A DNA stretch of 64,000 nucleotides from Sphaerochaeta pleomorpha str. Grapes (GCF_000236685.1 NC_016633.1:1364001-1428000), one strand, 5' to 3'; positions 26,951 to 36,003 are shown, counted from the first letter of the stretch. Numbers and translations are program-made. Notes: generated by a model not told the origin, from the letters alone.

Positions 26951-27059
26951 CAGTATAGGAGCCACCATTATGTTTGTCAACATATATTGGAAATCAAAAA
27001 CCTTCGCCCTTGCCAGCAGAGATACAGGCCCAAAGTAAATGTAATAGAATCTACACATC

Positions 27060-27094
27060 GAGATAAAAAGAGGGAGTTTCCAGTAGAAACTCCC
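27060..27094 (-). terminator. Intrinsic terminator of the small barrel gene
   Basis: The arms GGGAGTTTC (27072-27080) and GAAACTCCC (27086-27094) are perfect, with a 5-nt loop. Read on the minus strand they run into TCTTTTTATC, so it terminates the minus-strand gene that ends at 27183. Confidence 0.8.
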
Positions 27095-27182
27095 CTAGCC
27101 AGGTATGTCATTGTTCTTTTTCAAAGAAACACACTCCACCGAGGGTATTTCTGCCCCCTTTCATGCAAAAAGACCCTAGGCT

Positions 27183-27725
27183 TTAGAACTTTGCCTTCAC
27201 GGTAATGCCCACGTACAGGTTTTCCTCGATATATGCATAGTCGAATGCAACATCGTTATCAAGCAAATCTGTCAAGCTTGGTGCAACGAGAATTCCTTCA
27301 GCCCCAAGACTGAACATCCTGCCAAATTTGATATCGATCCCTGCGCGTGCCTGCACCCCATAGGTATCGGGAACGGAAGGAGTCTCGGGCAATACCAGCG
27401 AATACATTGGTCCTATTGCCACGAACGGTTCAAAGAAACCAATCGGAGCCCTCAGTACCATTTCCGCAGCCATTACCACACGATTCACATCATCCATACC
27501 TTCTACGAAGTCATACATGGCCCCCAAGGACACTCCAAACCAGGGCCTGATGTTTATCTGTACCCTAGCCCCAGGGACATACGACTGGTAGTTTATAGCC
27601 TTTGCATCATCCAGACGATAGGAATGGGACATGCTAATGTCAAATACACTTGCCTTTCGAGCTGCAAGTGAACCCGTGACCAGAACCAGAATAACGAGAA
27701 CAACAATCAAGGTTTTCTTGTACAT
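27183..27725 (-). CDS. Small outer-membrane beta-barrel protein, 180 aa
   Basis: A signal peptide (MYKKTLIVVLVILVLVTGSLA) is followed by about eight amphipathic strands and a C-terminal Phe (ITVKAKF), the outer-membrane insertion signal. The segment PGARVQINIRPWFG, then FEPFVAIG, RAGIDIKFGR and LGAEG, recurs almost unchanged in the 191-residue protein at 60738-61313, so the two are paralogues. The fold recalls OmpW or OmpA-like eight-strand barrels. No specific function can be read. Ribosome site GGAGG lies before the ATG. Confidence 0.75.
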   Translation of the reverse strand: MYKKTLIVVLVILVLVTGSLAARKASVFDISMSHSYRLDDAKAINYQSYVPGARVQINIRPWFGVSLGAMYDFVEGMDDVNRVVMAAEMVLRAPIGFFEPFVAIGPMYSLVLPETPSVPDTYGVQARAGIDIKFGRMFSLGAEGILVAPSLTDLLDNDVAFDYAYIEENLYVGITVKAKF

Positions 27726-28016
27726 TAAACCTTCCTCCTATTTCTTTTATACGATATACACTTAGTGTATACCCACCCATTCATTTAGACAAACATTTTT
27801 GTATATTATTTTGTATACATTATTAAAACAAAGGGTTCACCCTTTTCGACTGACTTGCAAACAAGCTTGTTTTTCTCTTTTCCTAGAGGCTTTCTAATGC
27901 TTGCTTTCCTTCCTAGCCCTCGCACATAAGAAAGATAATTATGTCATATGGCTATAACAACAGCCTTTTGTAGGGTAGACTGTATTGTAGAATGCATTGG
28001 AGGATTTCTATCACGT

Positions 28017-29690
28017 ATGAGAAGACATCCAGTTTTTTTTATTCAAAACCTTATTACTGTATCTCTATTACTGTTACTTACCTTTCCTGTATTTGCTTCC
28101 TTCTCGCCAAAAAGAATTTCCCTTTCCTCCCCTCTCTACGATCAAGTCGATGCACTATACCGTTTAGAAGGTTTGGCACGTCCCTCCGATGCACGACCAT
28201 GGAGCAATGAAGAAGCTGCGCAGATTATCAAAAAGCTCCCTGACTCCCTAAAAACCCGGCACTTCAAAGAAAAGACCCTAAGTCTTCTGGAAAAGACGCT
28301 CAAATCTACTGCAGGGGATGACTTTTCCTACCGTATTTCTACAACGGTAGCTCTGGAAGCCTATGCACATACCAACATGGATGATTTCATCATCCTTGAA
28401 GACTGGATCTTCGGGGGAGACGAGCGTAAACCGCTTCTCAATTTCCGTATGGAAGCCCAGTTCGGAACTATTTTCTATTTTGGAACCAGTATCGAGGCTG
28501 GTATCGGGTTATATACCAGAAGCGATATAACAGAAGATATTGCAGATGAAAACATAGGAATTATTCTCCCTGCCTCTACTTCTGTAATCGGGCATGTCAC
28601 TTGGTCGGAGCTTTACCACAGGCTTTTCTCCACCAATGCCATTACCGCCGATACCCAGTTCTATGCAAATTGGCCGAACAATTCCCAGATAACGCTCGGA
28701 AGCAATTGGTGGAATGTCTCAATGGCAAGGGGTGCAATACGATGGGGGAACGGTAAAAGCGGGGACTTGGTAATCGGTGGGCATATCAACTTACAGAATA
28801 CCTTGCGCTTCGATTTTTTCAGCAATGGTTTCAAGATGGAGCTGCTCTATCTGTTTCTCGAAGACCACGAGGACGAAGTGAACCAGAGAATCTTTATGGG
28901 ACGTCGCTTTGAGTTCGAGCCTTTTACACGGCTCAGGGCAACCATCACCGAGAATGTGATGTACAGAGGCCCTTCGCTTGAAATGAAATACCTCAATCCT
29001 ACTTCTATATACCATAATTATTATAATTCGGAAAAATTCAACTCGATTGCGAGTCTGGAAATAAACTTCGCTCCCTGCAAGGGATTTTCACTCTATGGGC
29101 AGTTTGCACTCGACCAGTATCAAATGTCAAATGAGACCGATTCAGTGGCAAATGCCATGGGAAGACTCATCGGAGCCGAATATTCTTGGTTATCCAAGGA
29201 AGGGATTTTTTCCACCAGTATGGAATATGTATTGACCGACCCTTCGCTCTATAGGAGGGACAAAATAAACTTTCTGCTTTACCGGGGCCTAAAAAACAAC
29301 GGTGACCCGTATGTCTTCGATTATCTGGGCTACCAATATGGTTCAGACAGCCAGGTCCTTCGCTTTGACCTCTCTTACCTTCGTGCGTGCACTTTCAAGA
29401 CAAATTTTACTGCCACGGTTCTGCAACAGGGAGAAGTTGGTATGTACTACGCTATCGGAGATACGGATACTACCTATGCAAATATCCTTTCAAGCGCCCC
29501 AAGCGGCGATACTATACGTCAAAAACTGATTTTGGGTTTACAAGGAACCTGGTGGCCGGCCTTTGCCCCAGCAGCCCTGTACGGCCAGATAAACTGGATA
29601 GGAAAGCGAACCTTTACGCGTAGTACCGAACAAATAAGCGACCGGGAAAAAGACCTGCAATTAATACTGGGAGTTTCATTCACGTTCTGA
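28017..29690 (+). CDS. Outer-membrane barrel protein of capsule-assembly Wzi type
   Basis: A 557-residue protein with a signal peptide (hydrophobic core LITVSLLLLLTFPVFAS) and, after it, the helical lead-in PLYDQVDALYRLEGLARPSD followed by RPWSNEEAAQII, as seen in Wzi-like proteins. The rest alternates short aromatic-rich strands and ends in LILGVSFTF, an outer-membrane barrel end. Wzi proteins hold capsule polysaccharide at the surface; no capsule genes are in this window, so the role is uncertain. The start ATG 28017 is favoured because GGAGG lies 12 bases before it and the signal peptide begins there. Confidence 0.7.
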   Translation: MRRHPVFFIQNLITVSLLLLLTFPVFASFSPKRISLSSPLYDQVDALYRLEGLARPSDARPWSNEEAAQIIKKLPDSLKTRHFKEKTLSLLEKTLKSTAGDDFSYRISTTVALEAYAHTNMDDFIILEDWIFGGDERKPLLNFRMEAQFGTIFYFGTSIEAGIGLYTRSDITEDIADENIGIILPASTSVIGHVTWSELYHRLFSTNAITADTQFYANWPNNSQITLGSNWWNVSMARGAIRWGNGKSGDLVIGGHINLQNTLRFDFFSNGFKMELLYLFLEDHEDEVNQRIFMGRRFEFEPFTRLRATITENVMYRGPSLEMKYLNPTSIYHNYYNSEKFNSIASLEINFAPCKGFSLYGQFALDQYQMSNETDSVANAMGRLIGAEYSWLSKEGIFSTSMEYVLTDPSLYRRDKINFLLYRGLKNNGDPYVFDYLGYQYGSDSQVLRFDLSYLRACTFKTNFTATVLQQGEVGMYYAIGDTDTTYANILSSAPSGDTIRQKLILGLQGTWWPAFAPAALYGQINWIGKRTFTRSTEQISDREKDLQLILGVSFTF

Positions 29691-29861
29691 AAATGATAAT
29701 CAACAGTATTTCCCTAGGAATATAAGTATTTAAATTACCAATAGTTATATCAAAAAACCATGGGTCATGATATTTCTTCCATCAGCTAAGCATGCTATAC
29801 ATTACTATATACTTGAATTTGTTCTCCTTCGTTCGAAAGACCAACCTATCGGAGGCCCTCG

Positions 29862-30620
29862 ATGAAAAAGAATATTCACCTTACCTATGCAGTGTGTCTG
29901 TTTATTGTCATGGCAGCCTTTTTGTTCGTGGGATGCCCCTTGGAATCGGAACAACATATACTAGAGAAAACACCGGATAATCTCTTGTTCGTTGAAGAAA
30001 GCACCCGTAACAATTATGGGTCGAGTGTAACTATGTGGTTTACTACCCCTGAGGAAATCGGGGCTACAAGCTATACTTTGCAATATTCAACAGATAATAC
30101 AATATGGAATAATTTCCAGTCTTATGCTTCTGACTTGGTGACGACTCGTCTTGACCAGGACAACTTCAGTATCGATATTAATTACGATTGTTACCTGAGG
30201 ATCCTTATCAGCGGGGGAACCTACGACGGGCAAACCTCCAACGAAACCTACTGCACGAGATGTACCACAGTTGGCTATTTCAGCAACAATGGACTTGGGG
30301 AAGAGGTGACAAACACCGGGGTAATTGCCCCAAACGTCGGGTATGGCTTACTTGCAAGTTTCCGTGTAGAGGATCCCACGGACAGTACGGAAATTGAGGA
30401 TTGCCTCAACTACCAATGGTATCGCCTCGATCCGGAAGATTACGAAAACCAGATCCTCATACCTGGGGCAACCTCCCTTGCCTATACCACTACACAAGAG
30501 GATAGAGGATACCGCATGCTTATTAGGGCCACCGGCAAAGCATTAGATGTATCAGCTTCAGAGTATGATGGCAGATTCAATGGTTTTAAGCAGCTTAAGG
30601 CCATCTTTATTGTAAAATAA
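29862..30620 (+). CDS. Lipoprotein of unknown function, 252 aa
   Basis: The signal peptide ends in the lipobox LFVGC, with the lipidated Cys at residue 25. The mature protein has Ser/Thr-rich beta-type segments; two regions (about residues 50-130 and 150-250) look like fibronectin- or Ig-like modules, the second containing LNYQWYRLDPEDY-type strand text seen in Ig-like domains. GGAGG lies six bases before the ATG. No family was recognised with confidence. It stands between a Wzi-like barrel gene and the ROK kinase gene, with its own promoter region. Confidence 0.7.
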   Translation: MKKNIHLTYAVCLFIVMAAFLFVGCPLESEQHILEKTPDNLLFVEESTRNNYGSSVTMWFTTPEEIGATSYTLQYSTDNTIWNNFQSYASDLVTTRLDQDNFSIDINYDCYLRILISGGTYDGQTSNETYCTRCTTVGYFSNNGLGEEVTNTGVIAPNVGYGLLASFRVEDPTDSTEIEDCLNYQWYRLDPEDYENQILIPGATSLAYTTTQEDRGYRMLIRATGKALDVSASEYDGRFNGFKQLKAIFIVK

Positions 30621-30662
30621 GGGAAAAACCAAGACGTTTATCCCTTGCTTCAGTTTCCAAAC

Positions 30663-30713
30663 AAGCCCCTTTACAAGGTGTCCATACCATTGGATACTGA
30701 GAAAAAGGGGCTT
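30663..30713 (+). promoter_or_regulatory. Leader hairpin that covers the ROK kinase ribosome site
   Basis: The arms AAGCCCCTTT (30663-30672) and AAAGGGGCTT (30704-30713) form a 10-bp stem with an inner stem GTGTCCA / TGGATAC. The 3' arm contains the AAGGGG Shine-Dalgarno of the GTG start at 30718, so the folded RNA would hide the ribosome site. No U-run follows, so a translation-control role is preferred over termination. Confidence 0.55.
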
Positions 30714-30717
30714 ACCT

Positions 30718-31626
30718 GTGGGAAAAGAACTGTTTCTGGGGATCGATATCGGGGGAACCAAGACCAGTGTCTCGCTTGGGTCTTCCGATGGGGTGATTTT
30801 GGCAAAGAATATGTTTGCCACTTCGAATGACCCACAAGAAGTCATTGAAGAAATCTGTATTGCCAGTATACAGGTCATGAAGGCCAACAAGGTAAGTGCC
30901 GGGGGAATTTCTTGCGGGGGTCCCCTTGATGCCGAGCAAGGTCTTATCCTATCCCCACCGAACCTCCCTTCCTGGGACAAAATCCCAATCTGCTCGATTC
31001 TCTCTTCCCGTCTTGGTATACCCTTCTTTTTGGAAAATGATGCTAATGCCTGTGCTCTTGCCGAATGGTATTGGGGAAACGGGAGAGGTACCCAGAACAT
31101 GGTCTTTTTGACCTTCGGTACAGGGTTTGGTGCCGGTTTGATTCTTAATGGACGACTATATCGGGGGACTAACGGGCAAGCCGGGGAAATCGGGCATATC
31201 AGGTCAGATGAATCAGGACCCTTTTGCTATGGAAAAAACGGTTCCTTTGAAAGCTTTTGCAGTGGAACAGGAATCAGCCTGCTCTTTGAGCAAAACTTCA
31301 GGACAGCAAAGACAGCCAAGGAAATCTGCGCCCTTGCCGACAGCGGCGACGTCTTTGCCCTGACGGTAGTCCGGGAAAGCGCCTCGCATCTGGGACTGGC
31401 CCTCTCCTTGCTCATAGACCTGTTGAACCCTGAGAAAATTATCATCGGAAGCATTTACCAACGCAATGAGAAACTATTCAATTCAATAGCAAACACTATA
31501 ATCGATAACGAAGCCTTGGAATTGAATAGGCAATGCTGCAAGATAGTCCCTTCCGCACTTGCAGAACAACTGGGAGACTTGGCTGCCCTTGGTATTGCCA
31601 AAGATCATTGGAGAACCCATGCATAA
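30718..31626 (+). CDS. ROK-family sugar kinase
   Basis: A 302-residue ASKHA kinase of the ROK family: N-terminal phosphate-binding loop LGIDIGGTKT, ENDANACALAEW with the catalytic Asp, and FGTGFGAGLI. The usual ROK zinc motif CxCGxxGCxE is degenerate here, reading CYGKNGSFE with a single Cys, so zinc cannot be bound in the normal way. Start is GTG after a Shine-Dalgarno inside a hairpin. The stop overlaps the SIS isomerase gene by 8 bp. Likely substrates are glucose, N-acetylmannosamine or another hexose; the partner isomerase suggests a phosphosugar pathway. Confidence 0.85.
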   Translation: MGKELFLGIDIGGTKTSVSLGSSDGVILAKNMFATSNDPQEVIEEICIASIQVMKANKVSAGGISCGGPLDAEQGLILSPPNLPSWDKIPICSILSSRLGIPFFLENDANACALAEWYWGNGRGTQNMVFLTFGTGFGAGLILNGRLYRGTNGQAGEIGHIRSDESGPFCYGKNGSFESFCSGTGISLLFEQNFRTAKTAKEICALADSGDVFALTVVRESASHLGLALSLLIDLLNPEKIIIGSIYQRNEKLFNSIANTIIDNEALELNRQCCKIVPSALAEQLGDLAALGIAKDHWRTHA

Positions 31627-32251
31627 GGAAATTGAAGCATTAATTGAACGATATCCACAACTGAAGCCAATGGCACAGGATATAGAAAAGGCCTCCTCGA
31701 TCCTAATCAAAAGCATCAAAGAAGGTGGCAAGGTGCTGGTCTGTGGGAATGGGGGAAGCAGTAGCGACGCCGATCATATTGTCGGGGAATTGATGAAGTC
31801 ATTTGCCATCGAAAGACCCTTGGACAAGTCATTCAAGGAACAATTGGTCAAAGCTGACCTGAGCATGGGTTCAGTGCTGGCAAAGCACCTGCAGGGAGCT
31901 ATCCCGGCGATCAATCTGGGATGCCATACGGCTCTCAGCTCGGCCTTCAACAATGATGTCGACCCTGCCTTGGTCTTCGCCCAGCAGGTCCATGGATATG
32001 GAAAAAGCGGGGACGTACTTCTGGGCCTGTCTACAAGCGGAAATGCAAAGAACGTTAACTATGCGGCAGTCACTGCTTTGGCCAAGGGTATGCACGTAAT
32101 CGGCATGACCGGGGAAACCGGGGGTGCACTTGCGGGCCATTGCACGATCTGCCTCAAAGTACCCCAAAGGGAAACCTATAAGGTACAGGAGCTTCACCTG
32201 CCCCTATACCATACGCTTTGCCTTTTACTTGAGAATGAATTTTTTCTCTAG
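31619..32251 (+). CDS. SIS-domain phosphosugar isomerase (GmhA-like)
   Basis: A 210-residue SIS-domain protein. CGNGGSSSDADHIVGELMKSF is the GmhA (sedoheptulose 7-phosphate isomerase) signature, and FAQQVHGYGKSGDVLLGLSTSGNAKN matches the second SIS loop. In GmhA it starts ADP-heptose synthesis for lipopolysaccharide; no other heptose gene is nearby and spirochaetes of this group are thought to lack LPS, so a related sugar phosphate is as likely. Translationally coupled to the ROK kinase. Confidence 0.85.
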   Translation: MHKEIEALIERYPQLKPMAQDIEKASSILIKSIKEGGKVLVCGNGGSSSDADHIVGELMKSFAIERPLDKSFKEQLVKADLSMGSVLAKHLQGAIPAINLGCHTALSSAFNNDVDPALVFAQQVHGYGKSGDVLLGLSTSGNAKNVNYAAVTALAKGMHVIGMTGETGGALAGHCTICLKVPQRETYKVQELHLPLYHTLCLLLENEFFL

Positions 32252-32691
32252 TCTTCAACCAAGACAGAGGAAACGATATGCAGTTCCTTGAGTAAATCCT
32301 TCATTTCTTCTTCTCCAAACCGATTGTCAGAGGTAATGGCACACCCCATTGCTTTTGGAATGGAAAGGGCACTCTCTTGGGTACGCTTTCCTTTTGCTGT
32401 CAAGGTTATGGTTACGCTACGCTCGTCGTCTTTGTTTCTGTTTCTCTCTACAAACCCGGAGGCTTCCAGTTTTTTGAGAACCGGGGTTAACGTCCCGGAG
32501 TCAAGGAAAAGCCTTTCCCCGAGTTCCTTGACGGTCAAACCATCCTTCTCCCAAAGCACAAGCATGGTAATATATCCTGTATAGGTGAGGCCAAACGGCT
32601 CAAGCAAAGGCTTATATTTCTTTATGATCTCCTTGGAACAGACATACAATGCAAAGCAAAGCTGGTTGTCAAGTTTTTGTATTTCTTCCAT
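32248..32691 (-). CDS. ohrR: OhrR-type MarR regulator
   Basis: A 147-residue MarR repressor of the organic-hydroperoxide sensor type. LCFALYVCSKEIIKKYKPLL followed by LTYTGYITMLVLWE, then LFLDSGTLTPVLKKLE and DDERSV, follows Bacillus OhrR closely. The peroxide-sensing Cys12 lies in the expected N-terminal helix. It converges on the SIS gene with a 4-bp overlap. An ohr peroxidase gene is not in this window. The start is the ATG at 32691. Confidence 0.88.
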   Translation of the reverse strand: MEEIQKLDNQLCFALYVCSKEIIKKYKPLLEPFGLTYTGYITMLVLWEKDGLTVKELGERLFLDSGTLTPVLKKLEASGFVERNRNKDDERSVTITLTAKGKRTQESALSIPKAMGCAITSDNRFGEEEMKDLLKELHIVSSVLVED

Positions 32692-32714
32692 AGCGGGTAC
32701 TCCTATTGATTGCG

Positions 32715-32729
32715 TACAATGATATTGTG
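32715..32729. promoter_or_regulatory. OhrR-box-like site upstream of ohrR
   Basis: TACAAT-GAT-ATTGTG matches the Bacillus OhrR half-palindrome TACAATTAAATTGTA at 11 of 15 positions. It is 24 bp upstream of the minus-strand start, where an autorepression site is expected. Confidence 0.6.
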
Positions 32730-32800
32730 CAATTTTATTTAAAAAGAATCAAGAGAATCGAGAAAGCCAGGGTAAAAGGAAAAACCTTCCCTTGAAATAT

Positions 32801-32851
32801 CTACGTCAGATTTCATATACCGAAAACCTGACGCAGATTTTTCTACGTAAG
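32801..32851. promoter_or_regulatory. Three copies of a 9-base element upstream of the sugar ABC operon
   Basis: CTACGTCAG (32801-32809), its inverted variant CTGACGCAG (32828-32836) and CTACGTAAG (32843-32851) lie within 51 bp, about 90 bp before the first permease gene. The first two can also form a hairpin followed by ATTTTT. An operator set for a regulator, or a terminator-like leader, are both possible. Confidence 0.4.
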
Positions 32852-32941
32852 CTATTTATATAGTAAAAAAGCAATTAATCTAATTTTGTCCTTGCAGGCA
32901 ACCCAAAAAACGAAGTATTATCGCCACTGAAAAGGAAACCT

Positions 32942-33808
32942 ATGCATACTCGTCTTCCCCATTTGGCAAAACCTTATCTCATGATTATCCCAGCCTTGGT
33001 GTTGGCTTATCTGTTCAGTTACCGACCCTTTCTGTTGACGGTGGCCAACAGCCTATTTTCAATTTCCCAAGCGGGGAAAAGAATTTCCTTTGTGGGCCTG
33101 GAGAATTACTTCAGACTGTTCTCAAGCGAATCGTTCCAAGACAGCCTTTCCAACACACTTCGTTTTACGCTCTATTTTGTTCCTATCAATATTGCTGTCA
33201 CCCTTGGGGGAGCCTTTGCCTGCAACCGTAAGGGGAAACTGGCTCAGATTAATGGGATTCTGCTTTTTCTCCCCCTTGCCGTAGCAATGAGCAGTGCCAT
33301 GATGATTTTTAAAATGTTGTTCAATCCGTCGATCGGCATAGTGAATTCCCTGCTCGGTTTAGATATCCAATGGTTTAATGATAGCAAGGCGGCCATGGCT
33401 TTATTGGTAATGGCTGGGGTTTGGCTCGATATCGGCTTTGATTTTCTACTCCTATCCTCGGCTTTGAAAAATGTCCCTCCTGCCCTGCAAGAGGCAATGC
33501 TGATCGATGGGGCCTCAAAAAGAACTATTTTCATGCATCTGCAGATTCCCTTCATTGCCCCGACCTTGCTCTTTGTCCTATGCAATAACATCAAGGATGC
33601 AATGCTCATCTGTTCCCCGGTTATCATCCTGACCGAGGGAGGCCCTTTTAGGTCTACCCAGACTTTGGTCTACCAGATGTACCTTGAAGGGTTCAAAAGC
33701 GGAAACTATTCCTTAGGTTCTGCACTTGCCACTGTAGTATTTACCTTGACGTTCGCCATTCTGCTTCTGCTGCTCAGTCTTGAGAAACGGAGGGTGTACT
33801 ACCAATGA
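32942..33808 (+). CDS. Sugar ABC transporter permease (MalF/UgpA type)
   Basis: A 288-residue inner-membrane permease with six helices and the EAA loop LQEAMLIDGASKRTIFMHLQIP that contacts the ATPase. First gene of a three-gene uptake operon with a second permease (4-bp ATGA overlap) and a solute-binding protein. Order UgpA-UgpE-UgpB-like. No ATP-binding gene lies in the operon, so it must share an MsmX/UgpC-like ATPase from elsewhere. Confidence 0.9.
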   Translation: MHTRLPHLAKPYLMIIPALVLAYLFSYRPFLLTVANSLFSISQAGKRISFVGLENYFRLFSSESFQDSLSNTLRFTLYFVPINIAVTLGGAFACNRKGKLAQINGILLFLPLAVAMSSAMMIFKMLFNPSIGIVNSLLGLDIQWFNDSKAAMALLVMAGVWLDIGFDFLLLSSALKNVPPALQEAMLIDGASKRTIFMHLQIPFIAPTLLFVLCNNIKDAMLICSPVIILTEGGPFRSTQTLVYQMYLEGFKSGNYSLGSALATVVFTLTFAILLLLLSLEKRRVYYQ

Positions 33809-34611
33809 AAAAAGCCCTGCTTCCCTTGGCCACGCTTTTCTCGCTTGTCGTGGTGTTTCCCATTTTTTACACATTGAGCGGTTCCTTTTTCGCTCCTTCC
33901 GATTTCACGGATGTCCCCACCAGGCTCTTTCCTTCGGTTCTGAACCTGGGCAACTATGCAAAGGCCTTTGCTGGGTCACATCTTACCCGGTTTCTGGCAA
34001 ATTCTTTGGCAAGTGCAACGTTTGGGACCTTGTTCAGGATGGTGATCAGCATCTTGGCAGCCTATGCCTTCTCTTTTTTCACCTTCAAGGGGAGAGATGC
34101 CCTGTTTGTCCTGGTTATTGCTACCATGTTACTACCTGGCGATGCCCTCTTGATCGAAAACTTCAAGACAATACGGCATCTCGGCTTGCTTGATACTTAC
34201 CTTGGGATCATCAGCACTTCTTTGTTAGCCCCGGTACATATCTTCATGCTCAGACAGTATTTCAAAACCATAAGCAAGGAATACCAGGAAGCGGCCATCC
34301 TTGAAGGTTGCACGGATTTCCGGTTCATTGTCTCGCTTCTGCTCCCGTTGAGCAAAAGTGTCTTGATAATCTTGACCCTCCAATCGTTTACAGGGATCTT
34401 CAACGATTATCTCTGGCCCCTGCTTGTTACCAACAAGGAATCGATGAGAACGGTACAGGTAGGGATCACCATGCTTGGTTTTTCCGAAACCTTGGAATTT
34501 GGTCCTCAGTTTGCAGCCATTTCGGTCCTGACTAGCCCGATAGTCCTAGCGTTTATCATGTTAAGGAAAAAAATACAGGAAAGTGTAAACACTCGTTTTA
34601 CAGGGAGATAA
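33805..34611 (+). CDS. Sugar ABC transporter permease (MalG/UgpE type)
   Basis: A 268-residue permease partner with six helices and an EAA loop (YQEAAILEGCTDFRFIVSLLLP). N-terminal long periplasmic loop has the usual FFAPSDF segment. It overlaps the first permease gene by 4 bp and ends 1 bp before the solute-binding-protein gene. Substrate is not set by the permease; glycerol-3-phosphate-type or oligosaccharide transport fits the subfamily. Confidence 0.9.
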   Translation: MKKALLPLATLFSLVVVFPIFYTLSGSFFAPSDFTDVPTRLFPSVLNLGNYAKAFAGSHLTRFLANSLASATFGTLFRMVISILAAYAFSFFTFKGRDALFVLVIATMLLPGDALLIENFKTIRHLGLLDTYLGIISTSLLAPVHIFMLRQYFKTISKEYQEAAILEGCTDFRFIVSLLLPLSKSVLIILTLQSFTGIFNDYLWPLLVTNKESMRTVQVGITMLGFSETLEFGPQFAAISVLTSPIVLAFIMLRKKIQESVNTRFTGR

Positions 34612-34612
34612 A

Positions 34613-35953
34613 ATGAAAAAGAATCTATTGCTACTAGCTCTTGTTGCCATTTTGGCCTCATGTTCGCTTTTCGCTCAGGGACAGAAAGAACCAGTTCAGT
34701 CCATAAAAACCATTACCTGGTGGCACTCCAACAGTGGGTTGCTCCAGACAGCTGCAGAAAAGATGGTGCAAGAATTCAACACAACCGTGGGAAAAGAGAA
34801 AGGAATTGTCGTTGAGGCAGTCTATCAAGGCAAGTCGAATGATGTCCTGACCAAGACCAAGGCCCTGTTGCAAAAAGACAGCCATGGCAGTCTGCCGGAC
34901 CTTGTCCAGCTCGATGCCTCGGGGGTCCTTGATGTACGCGACAGCGAGTATCTTATCGATATGGAAGATCTTGCCAAGGCAGATTCCTATGACTTGAACC
35001 AGATTCTTTCAGCCTGCAGGCTTTCGGTTACCTATAAGGGAAAGATGATTGCAATGCCCTTTAACAGTTCAACGATTCTCCTGTATTACAACAAGACCGC
35101 TTTTGATGAAGCAGGGATTTCCAGTGCACCAAAAACCCTTGATGAACTGGCAGTAGTTGCACAAAAACTAGTGGTACATGATGCCAAAGGAAAAGTCACT
35201 CGCTACGGCATTGCAAATGTCCCGACTACCTACGAATTGTGCGTATGGTTGGGCCAGCAGAACGGGCTGAGCTATATCACCGACGAACAAAACGGTCATA
35301 CAGGGACTCCTTCCAAGGTCGTGTTCGATGAAAACGGTACAATGGAAACCTTTTTGAAGAAATGGAAGGCTCTGTATCAGACGGGAGCCTTGGAAAACCT
35401 CACCAGCGATGTCAACTCGGAATTTGCCAGTGGAAAAGTGGCGATGATGGCAGCCTCTACCAGCAAACTCACAACTGTCATGCAAATGGTAGGAGACAGG
35501 TTTGAACTGGGAGTGGCAAGCCTTCCCATGGTTAATGAACAGGCAACCGGGGGAGTAAATGTCGGAGGAGGGGCAATCTATGCCTTTGACAATGGAGCGG
35601 GCAACAGCGAAGCTGCCTGGGAATTCGTAAAGTTTGCAACCTCGGGCGAACAACAGCTTGCCTGGCATATTGCCACCGGATATTTCCCCGTCAATGCAAA
35701 GACCTATAGTGAAGAGGCTTTCCTCACTTACAACAAGGAAAACCCTTTGTTTGGAGTTGCGATCAAGCAGCTGCAGGACAGCAACCCTCTTGTTCAGGGA
35801 GTCTGGGTCCCTAGTGCCTACCAGATCTATTATGCGTTCCAGAGCGGAATATTGAAGATGCTCACAGAAGACAAGGGAGAGAGGGAAACCACTGAAGCCA
35901 TCGCGAAAGAAATCAACGGATATCTAAGCGACTATGCAAGGGCGAACCCGTAA
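34613..35953 (+). CDS. Extracellular solute-binding protein (UgpB-like)
   Basis: A 446-residue cluster-B/D binding protein. The signal peptide MKKNLLLLALVAILASCSLFAQG has a lipobox-like LASC, so it may be lipidated at Cys17 or processed later. The mature start ITWWHSNSG and the segment MIAMPFNSSTILLYYNKTAFDEAGI are UgpB-like; the GGGAIYAFDN segment is also present. Shine-Dalgarno AGGGAG lies in the end of the permease gene. A strong terminator follows. Ligand could be sn-glycerol-3-phosphate or a small sugar. Confidence 0.85.
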   Translation: MKKNLLLLALVAILASCSLFAQGQKEPVQSIKTITWWHSNSGLLQTAAEKMVQEFNTTVGKEKGIVVEAVYQGKSNDVLTKTKALLQKDSHGSLPDLVQLDASGVLDVRDSEYLIDMEDLAKADSYDLNQILSACRLSVTYKGKMIAMPFNSSTILLYYNKTAFDEAGISSAPKTLDELAVVAQKLVVHDAKGKVTRYGIANVPTTYELCVWLGQQNGLSYITDEQNGHTGTPSKVVFDENGTMETFLKKWKALYQTGALENLTSDVNSEFASGKVAMMAASTSKLTTVMQMVGDRFELGVASLPMVNEQATGGVNVGGGAIYAFDNGAGNSEAAWEFVKFATSGEQQLAWHIATGYFPVNAKTYSEEAFLTYNKENPLFGVAIKQLQDSNPLVQGVWVPSAYQIYYAFQSGILKMLTEDKGERETTEAIAKEINGYLSDYARANP

Positions 35954-35969
35954 TAGGTGAGAAACAAAG

Positions 35970-36003
35970 AACCCGTCCTTTTCATTGAAGGACGGGTTTT
36001 TTC
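35970..36003. terminator. Strong terminator after the sugar ABC operon
   Basis: The perfect 11-bp arms AACCCGTCCTT (35970-35980) and AAGGACGGGTT (35988-35998) have a 7-nt loop and run into TTTTTTC. The converging MerR gene ends at 36003, so it may serve both sides. Confidence 0.9.
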
